From contig JAFAFN010000530.1 of NCBI GenBank assembly GCA_023423475.1, positions 1 to 9,410 of the forward strand: DNA of 9,410 bases, written 5' to 3'. Below the pieces are notes generated by a model. That model was not told the DNA's origin, ran no database searches, and worked only from the letters and a program-made list of their open reading frames with translations. This document shows positions 6,267 to 9,410 of this stretch, one piece after another (the first letter of the stretch is position 1; each line of letters begins with the position of its first letter). Origin of the DNA: Actinomycetes bacterium (GTDB lineage: Bacteria > Actinomycetota > Acidimicrobiia > Acidimicrobiales > Microtrichaceae). A program made the position numbers and the translations under genes.

Positions 6267-7637
6267 TCAGTCGCCTCGGAGCGCGTCCAGCTCGGTCTCG
6301 ATCTGCGGACGGATCTCGCGGGCGAGCTCACGACCGAGCGAGCTGGACGCCTCGACGACGAGGTAGGCGCCGTAGCCACGCCCGAGGTCCAGCCACGGGA
6401 CGGCTCCATAGGCACCCGCGTCCTCGATCAGCTCGGTGTCGAGGTCCGCGACCCACCAGCCGAGGCCGTAGCCGCGGTAGCGGAACTCGTTGCTCGTCCC
6501 CGGGTCACCCTCTGACTCGGTGTCGCCGGACTCGGCTGCCTCGGCCTCGGCGGTCCCGTCGTCCGGACCGTCGTCGGGTTCGTCGTCGTCGGGCGAGGTC
6601 GACAGCTGCGCGTCGTAGGTGCTCACCGCCCGGTCGGTGTGCATCCGCTCCACGGACTCCTCGGACAGCACTCGACCACCGTCGCACGAGCCACCCCGGA
6701 GGTGCATCAGGAGCAGCGCCGCGTAGTCCAGCGGATCGATGTACGCCCCACCCTCCATGTTCGGGTTGTCGGTCGCCACGAGGTTCGCCGGGTCACCGGC
6801 GAAGCCGACCGGGTAGCCGAACGGCCCGGCCTGGCTCACCGGCTGCGCGAAGTGGTTGTTATAGGCGAGGCTGTCGACACCGCAGGGCTGCACGTAGGTC
6901 TCGTCGATCAACTCGGCCCACGACCTGCCGGACACCGCTTCGGCAACAGCTCCGGCGACCTGCCACTGACCACCGCCGTAGCGGAACTCGGTGTCCGGCG
7001 GCACGACCTCGGCGTCGTCGTCACCGGTGGTGAAGATCCGCTCACCGCACTCCTCGAGCCCTCCGGTGGTGAGGTACTGGCAGATGTAGGGGGCGTAGGT
7101 GGGGCTCGGCAACAACCCGACCAGGCCGGAGCTGTTCGAGACGAGCTGGGCAGGGGTGACGTCGGGGTTCGAGGCCTTCGCGCCCTCCCAGTCGACCGCG
7201 TCGGCGACGGGCGCGTCGACGTCGAGCAGCCCCTGGTCGTGCAGTCGCATGAGCACTCCTGCGGTGATCATCTTCGACGACGACGCGATCAGGCTGAGGT
7301 GGTCGGGACCGAACTCCTCGCCCACGTAGTGCTCGTAGACGACCCCCTCGTCGCGATCGACCACGACGAGTCCGGCGCCGTTCAGGTCCTTGGCGGCCAC
7401 GAAGTCGTCGATCGTCGTCGCGACCCCCTCGAAGTCCGCGGCCTCGGCGATCGACACCGCCGAGGTGGTCGTCGCCGCCGTCGTGGTCGTGGCGGCGTCC
7501 TCGTCGTCGGAGCCGGTGCATCCGGCGGCGACGAGCGCCGTCAGGACGAGCGCTGCAGCCACGGCGCGGGAACTGCGAGCGCGGCCGGCACGCGGCGATC
7601 GGCTCACACGAGCTGCTGCTGGCGTTGCTGCGTCCAT
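6267..7637 (-). CDS. Predicted lipoprotein serine hydrolase, beta-lactamase/DD-peptidase fold, with acidic insert
   Basis: This 456-residue protein opens with an arginine-rich n-region and a hydrophobic stretch (AVAAALVLTALVAAG). It ends in Cys40, a probable lipidation site, followed by an Asp/Thr-rich linker. It should be anchored outside the cell membrane. The catalytic domain (about 70-450) belongs to the class C beta-lactamase/penicillin-binding family: SxxK at Ser119-Lys122 (IASSSKMITAG), VSNSSGL (166-172), then FRYGGGQWQVAGAVAE (218-233), where the usual YxN reads Tyr220-Gly-Gly. The third motif seems to be DAG (406-408) instead of KTG or HxG. Residues 346-383 form an Asp/Glu-rich low-complexity insert. 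Ser119 and Lys122 are present, so it may be an esterase or amidase; antibiotic hydrolysis should not be assumed. The ATG has GAGGGGG 5 nt upstream (7643-7649) and a likely -10 at 7665-7670. Confidence 0.88.
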   Translation of the reverse strand: MDAATPAAARVSRSPRAGRARSSRAVAAALVLTALVAAGCTGSDDEDAATTTTAATTTSAVSIAEAADFEGVATTIDDFVAAKDLNGAGLVVVDRDEGVVYEHYVGEEFGPDHLSLIASSSKMITAGVLMRLHDQGLLDVDAPVADAVDWEGAKASNPDVTPAQLVSNSSGLVGLLPSPTYAPYICQYLTTGGLEECGERIFTTGDDDAEVVPPDTEFRYGGGQWQVAGAVAEAVSGRSWAELIDETYVQPCGVDSLAYNNHFAQPVSQAGPFGYPVGFAGDPANLVATDNPNMEGGAYIDPLDYAALLLMHLRGGSCDGGRVLSEESVERMHTDRAVSTYDAQLSTSPDDDEPDDGPDDGTAEAEAAESGDTESEGDPGTSNEFRYRGYGLGWWVADLDTELIEDAGAYGAVPWLDLGRGYGAYLVVEASSSLGRELAREIRPQIETELDALRGD

Positions 7638-7664
7638 GGCGACCCCCTCGTCGATCGAGCGCCG

Positions 7665-7670
7665 ATCCTA
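7665..7670 (-). promoter_or_regulatory. Candidate -10 element (TAGGAT) of the serine hydrolase gene
   Basis: TAGGAT on the - strand lies 27 nt before the ATG and is a good actinobacterial -10. I see no convincing -35 at 16-18 nt. The rest of the 136-bp divergent gap to the YggS gene shows no clear operator; a CCTAGG palindrome overlaps this element. Confidence 0.45.
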
Positions 7671-7773
7671 GGGTCGACCGCCACGGGTCGCTGCGGCCCG
7701 GCGAGCACCGCTGGGGCATCATCGGGGGACCGATCGTCGAGACGGTCGTCCTGGACACAGCACCGGAGCCCGT

Positions 7774-8547
7774 GTGAGCGACACCCCGACCACCCCACCC
7801 ACGCCGCCGTCGTGCGCCAGCTACGACGAGCTCCGCGCCAACCTGGCCGAGGTGCAGGCGCGGATCGCGAGGGCGGCCGAGCGCGTGGACCGGGACCCGG
7901 CCGAGGTCCGTTTGCTGCCCGTCACCAAGACGCTCGACGACCAGCGCATCGAGTGGGTGGCGCAGGCGGGCACCGAGCTCGTCGGCGAGAACAAGGCCCA
8001 GGAGGCCCGGTCGAAGGCCGGGCTGTTCGAGCGGACCGGTCTGCGATGGGCGATGATCGGCCACCTGCAGACGAACAAGATCCGCGACGTGGTCGGCTCC
8101 GCTGCCGAGCTGCACTCCCTCGACCGGCTCGAGCTCGCCGAGAAGCTCGAACGTCGCCTGCAGGCAGAGGGGGCCTCGCTCGACGTCTTCATCCAGGTGA
8201 ACTCCTCCGGCGAGCAGAGCAAGTTCGGGCTCGAGCCCGACGCAGTGGTCGACTTCGCCCGGTCGATCCTGCCGCTGCACTCCCTACGCGTCCGGGGCCT
8301 GATGACCCTCGCGGCGAACACACCCGACCGAGCCGCAGTCGGTCGCTGCTTCGACACGATGACAGCGCTGCGCGAACGGCTCCGACAGGAGCTCCCGGAC
8401 CCGGAGTGCTACGCCGAGCTCTCGATGGGGATGTCCGGCGACTACGAGCTCGCCGTCGAGCACGGCGCCACCACGGTCCGGGTCGGTCAGGCGATCTTCG
8501 GCGCCAGGGCCACCCCCGATTCGCACTACTGGCCACCCTCTACGTGA
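7774..8547 (+). CDS. yggS: YggS/PLPBP-family pyridoxal 5'-phosphate binding protein
   Basis: This 257-residue cytoplasmic PLP-binding protein has the alanine-racemase N-terminal-type barrel fold. Family members bind PLP without known catalysis and help balance vitamin B6 and amino or keto acid pools. The PLP lysine is Lys52 in LLPVTKT (48-53). Other family motifs are GENKAQEA (71-78; often GENYVQE), IGHLQTNK (95-102), GLMTLA (175-180), SMGMSGDYELAVEHGATTVRVGQAIFG (217-243; split as SMGMSGD for phosphate binding and VRVGQAIFG, often VRIGTAIFG). Length is slightly above the usual 220-235 because of a Pro/Thr-rich N-terminal tail. GTG is chosen because GGAG (7765-7768) sits 5 nt upstream. In many actinobacteria this gene sits next to ftsZ and sepF; here it does not. 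The next gene overlaps it by four bases. Confidence 0.95.
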   Translation: MSDTPTTPPTPPSCASYDELRANLAEVQARIARAAERVDRDPAEVRLLPVTKTLDDQRIEWVAQAGTELVGENKAQEARSKAGLFERTGLRWAMIGHLQTNKIRDVVGSAAELHSLDRLELAEKLERRLQAEGASLDVFIQVNSSGEQSKFGLEPDAVVDFARSILPLHSLRVRGLMTLAANTPDRAAVGRCFDTMTALRERLRQELPDPECYAELSMGMSGDYELAVEHGATTVRVGQAIFGARATPDSHYWPPST

Positions 8548-9221
8548 GTTCTGTGACCACGCTGCTGACCGAACGACTGAGCACCGAGTTCGGCGACGAG
8601 GCGACCGCCCGGGCCGTGGTGGCCAACCTGTCGGCGGAGCAGCTCGCCCAGCTCGAGGCGGCGGTGCCCGCCGCCGAGATCGCCACCGCGCCGCAGCTCT
8701 CCTACCTGCCCGACACGACCGAAGGACCGGTCGACCACCTGGTCGTGCTGGCGTTCGGCAATCGCGTGGCGGCCGACGGCACGGTGACGGCAGGGCCGAC
8801 GAACGAGGCGCTGGCCGACTCTGTCGAGTCCTACGTGGCCGAGCATCCGACACCGGTGTTCGCCCAGTGGGAGGTCGCCGACATCCTGATCGAGCGCGGT
8901 GTACCGGACGTCGTGTCGATCGAGCCCGTGGTCGGAGCCGATGGCGCCGTCACCTATCTGAGCACCTCGGGGGTGACCGACCAGGTCGTGGCGGCTGCCG
9001 ACGCCGCCGGCACCGACCTGGGCAGGGTGGGCGTCGTCGGGTTCGCCGATCACGTCGTGCGGTGCGTCATGACCGCGACGGCCTCGGGCATCGAGGACGC
9101 CGTGGTCGTCGACGGACTCGCGCTGCCCACCGCGTACGACCCGGAGTCAGGTCAGGAGTGGACCCGTGACCGGTTCGCCTACCTGACGGTCGACCTCTCG
9201 GGGCGCATCGGCGCACGCTGA
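8544..9221 (+). CDS. Unassigned protein resembling YdcF/DUF218-type proteins
   Basis: The 225-residue product starts at a GTG whose bases overlap the YggS stop (GTGA, 8544-8547), a classic translational coupling arrangement. The frame stays open far upstream, but that part is antisense or out of frame to other genes. The central region (about 63-185) looks like a Rossmann-type fold: VDHLVVLAFG (63-72), VADILIERGVPDVVSIEP (111-128), then RVGVVGFADHVVRCVMTATASGI (161-183). This recalls the DUF218 pattern of GxPxxxI, a Glu, and a closing VTxxxHxxRA segment, with His170 and Arg173 at matching places. The match is by eye and the family's first glycine-rich motif is altered. There is no signal peptide or membrane helix, unlike many ElyC/SanA-type relatives. 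Function is unknown. An in-frame GTG at 8553 is an alternative start. Confidence 0.75.
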   Translation: MSSVTTLLTERLSTEFGDEATARAVVANLSAEQLAQLEAAVPAAEIATAPQLSYLPDTTEGPVDHLVVLAFGNRVAADGTVTAGPTNEALADSVESYVAEHPTPVFAQWEVADILIERGVPDVVSIEPVVGADGAVTYLSTSGVTDQVVAAADAAGTDLGRVGVVGFADHVVRCVMTATASGIEDAVVVDGLALPTAYDPESGQEWTRDRFAYLTVDLSGRIGAR

Positions 9222-9236
9222 GCTCGACCGAGCGGG

Positions 9237-9410
9237 TCACCGCACGTCGACCATCCGGTCACCTGCGTGCAACGGGTCGCGGGCGACGGCCAGGAGCGAC
9301 ACACCGATCCCGTAGGTGTGGATCCTGCCGTTCGGGACGATCCGGATGAAGCAGCCGTCCGGCTCCTCGAGCGCACCCGGCGGCGATGGCGTCGACGATC
9401 TCGGGGGCAT
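9237..9410 (-). CDS. 3' end of an unidentified - strand gene, partial, with a possible frameshift near 9375
   Basis: On the - strand the last 44 codons read convincingly as protein, from GALEEPDGCFIRIVPNG on to GDRMVDVR and a TGA at 9239-9237. Codons there show strong G/C endings. It converges on the YdcF-like gene with a 15-bp gap that contains only a short GCTCG-AC-CGAGC palindrome (9222-9233). The same frame reaches an ATG at the very edge (9410-9408), but codons 2-12 look non-coding. A neighbouring frame reads PEIVDAIAAG (9405-9376) with typical codons. Either the ATG is a real start of a 57-residue protein, or a longer gene enters from the right and is shifted near 9375. I do not recognise the family. 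Confidence 0.5.
   Translation of the reverse strand: MPPRSSTPSPPGALEEPDGCFIRIVPNGRIHTYGIGVSLLAVARDPLHAGDRMVDVR

Noticed and set aside
7042..8280. A 412-codon - strand frame spanning YggS and the serine hydrolase start.
   Set aside because: It crosses two well-supported genes and a promoter, and has no recognisable domain.
6639..8543. The upstream 635 codons of the long + strand open frame ending at 9221.
   Set aside because: This part is antisense to the serine hydrolase and out of frame with YggS. Only the segment from the GTG at 8544 looks like protein.
9222..9233. A GCTCG-AC-CGAGC palindrome between the convergent genes as a terminator.
   Set aside because: A 2-nt loop cannot form a stable hairpin and there is no T-run.

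Overview
The window is very GC-rich. Almost every codon in the real genes ends in G or C, GTG and TTG starts are used, and several short Shine-Dalgarno boxes (GGAG, AGGAG, GGGAGG) sit before starts. Together with an AfsR/SARP-type regulator and a mycobacterial-type lactate 2-monooxygenase, this points to an actinobacterium, possibly an Acidimicrobiia-like lineage; the lineage is an inference. I see no RNA genes, insertion sequences, phage genes or CRISPR arrays. It reads as ordinary chromosome.

Left part (1-3204): the - strand carries most of a large BTAD/SARP-type transcriptional regulator with an NB-ARC-like ATPase module and a helical C-terminal half. Its 3' end runs off the left edge. Its P-loop lacks the normally essential lysine. 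Upstream lies a 372-bp gene-free divergent region holding three copies of the heptamer TGTCAGC/GCTGACA in 11-bp register, a 13-bp perfect inverted repeat and a 10-bp palindrome. It looks like a dense regulatory region.

Middle (3205-6235, + strand): a PhnB-like VOC protein is followed one base later by a lactate 2-monooxygenase. The two are almost certainly one operon, divergent from the regulator. A short tandem repeat with a likely promoter then leads into a NERD-domain (nuclease-related) protein with an unassigned C-terminal half.

Right part (6267-9410): on the - strand and convergent with the NERD gene is a predicted lipoprotein serine hydrolase of the beta-lactamase/DD-peptidase fold, with an acidic low-complexity insert and departures from the usual second and third active-site motifs. 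Divergent from it are a YggS/PLPBP-type pyridoxal-phosphate protein and a 4-bp-overlapping gene that resembles YdcF/DUF218 proteins. The right edge holds the 3' end of a convergent - strand gene that seems to change frame near 9375.

The most interesting structure is the 2833-3204 divergent region. SARP-like repeat spacing lies between a SARP-type regulator gene and the VOC-lactate monooxygenase pair. This suggests, but does not prove, autoregulation and control of lactate or other 2-hydroxyacid use.
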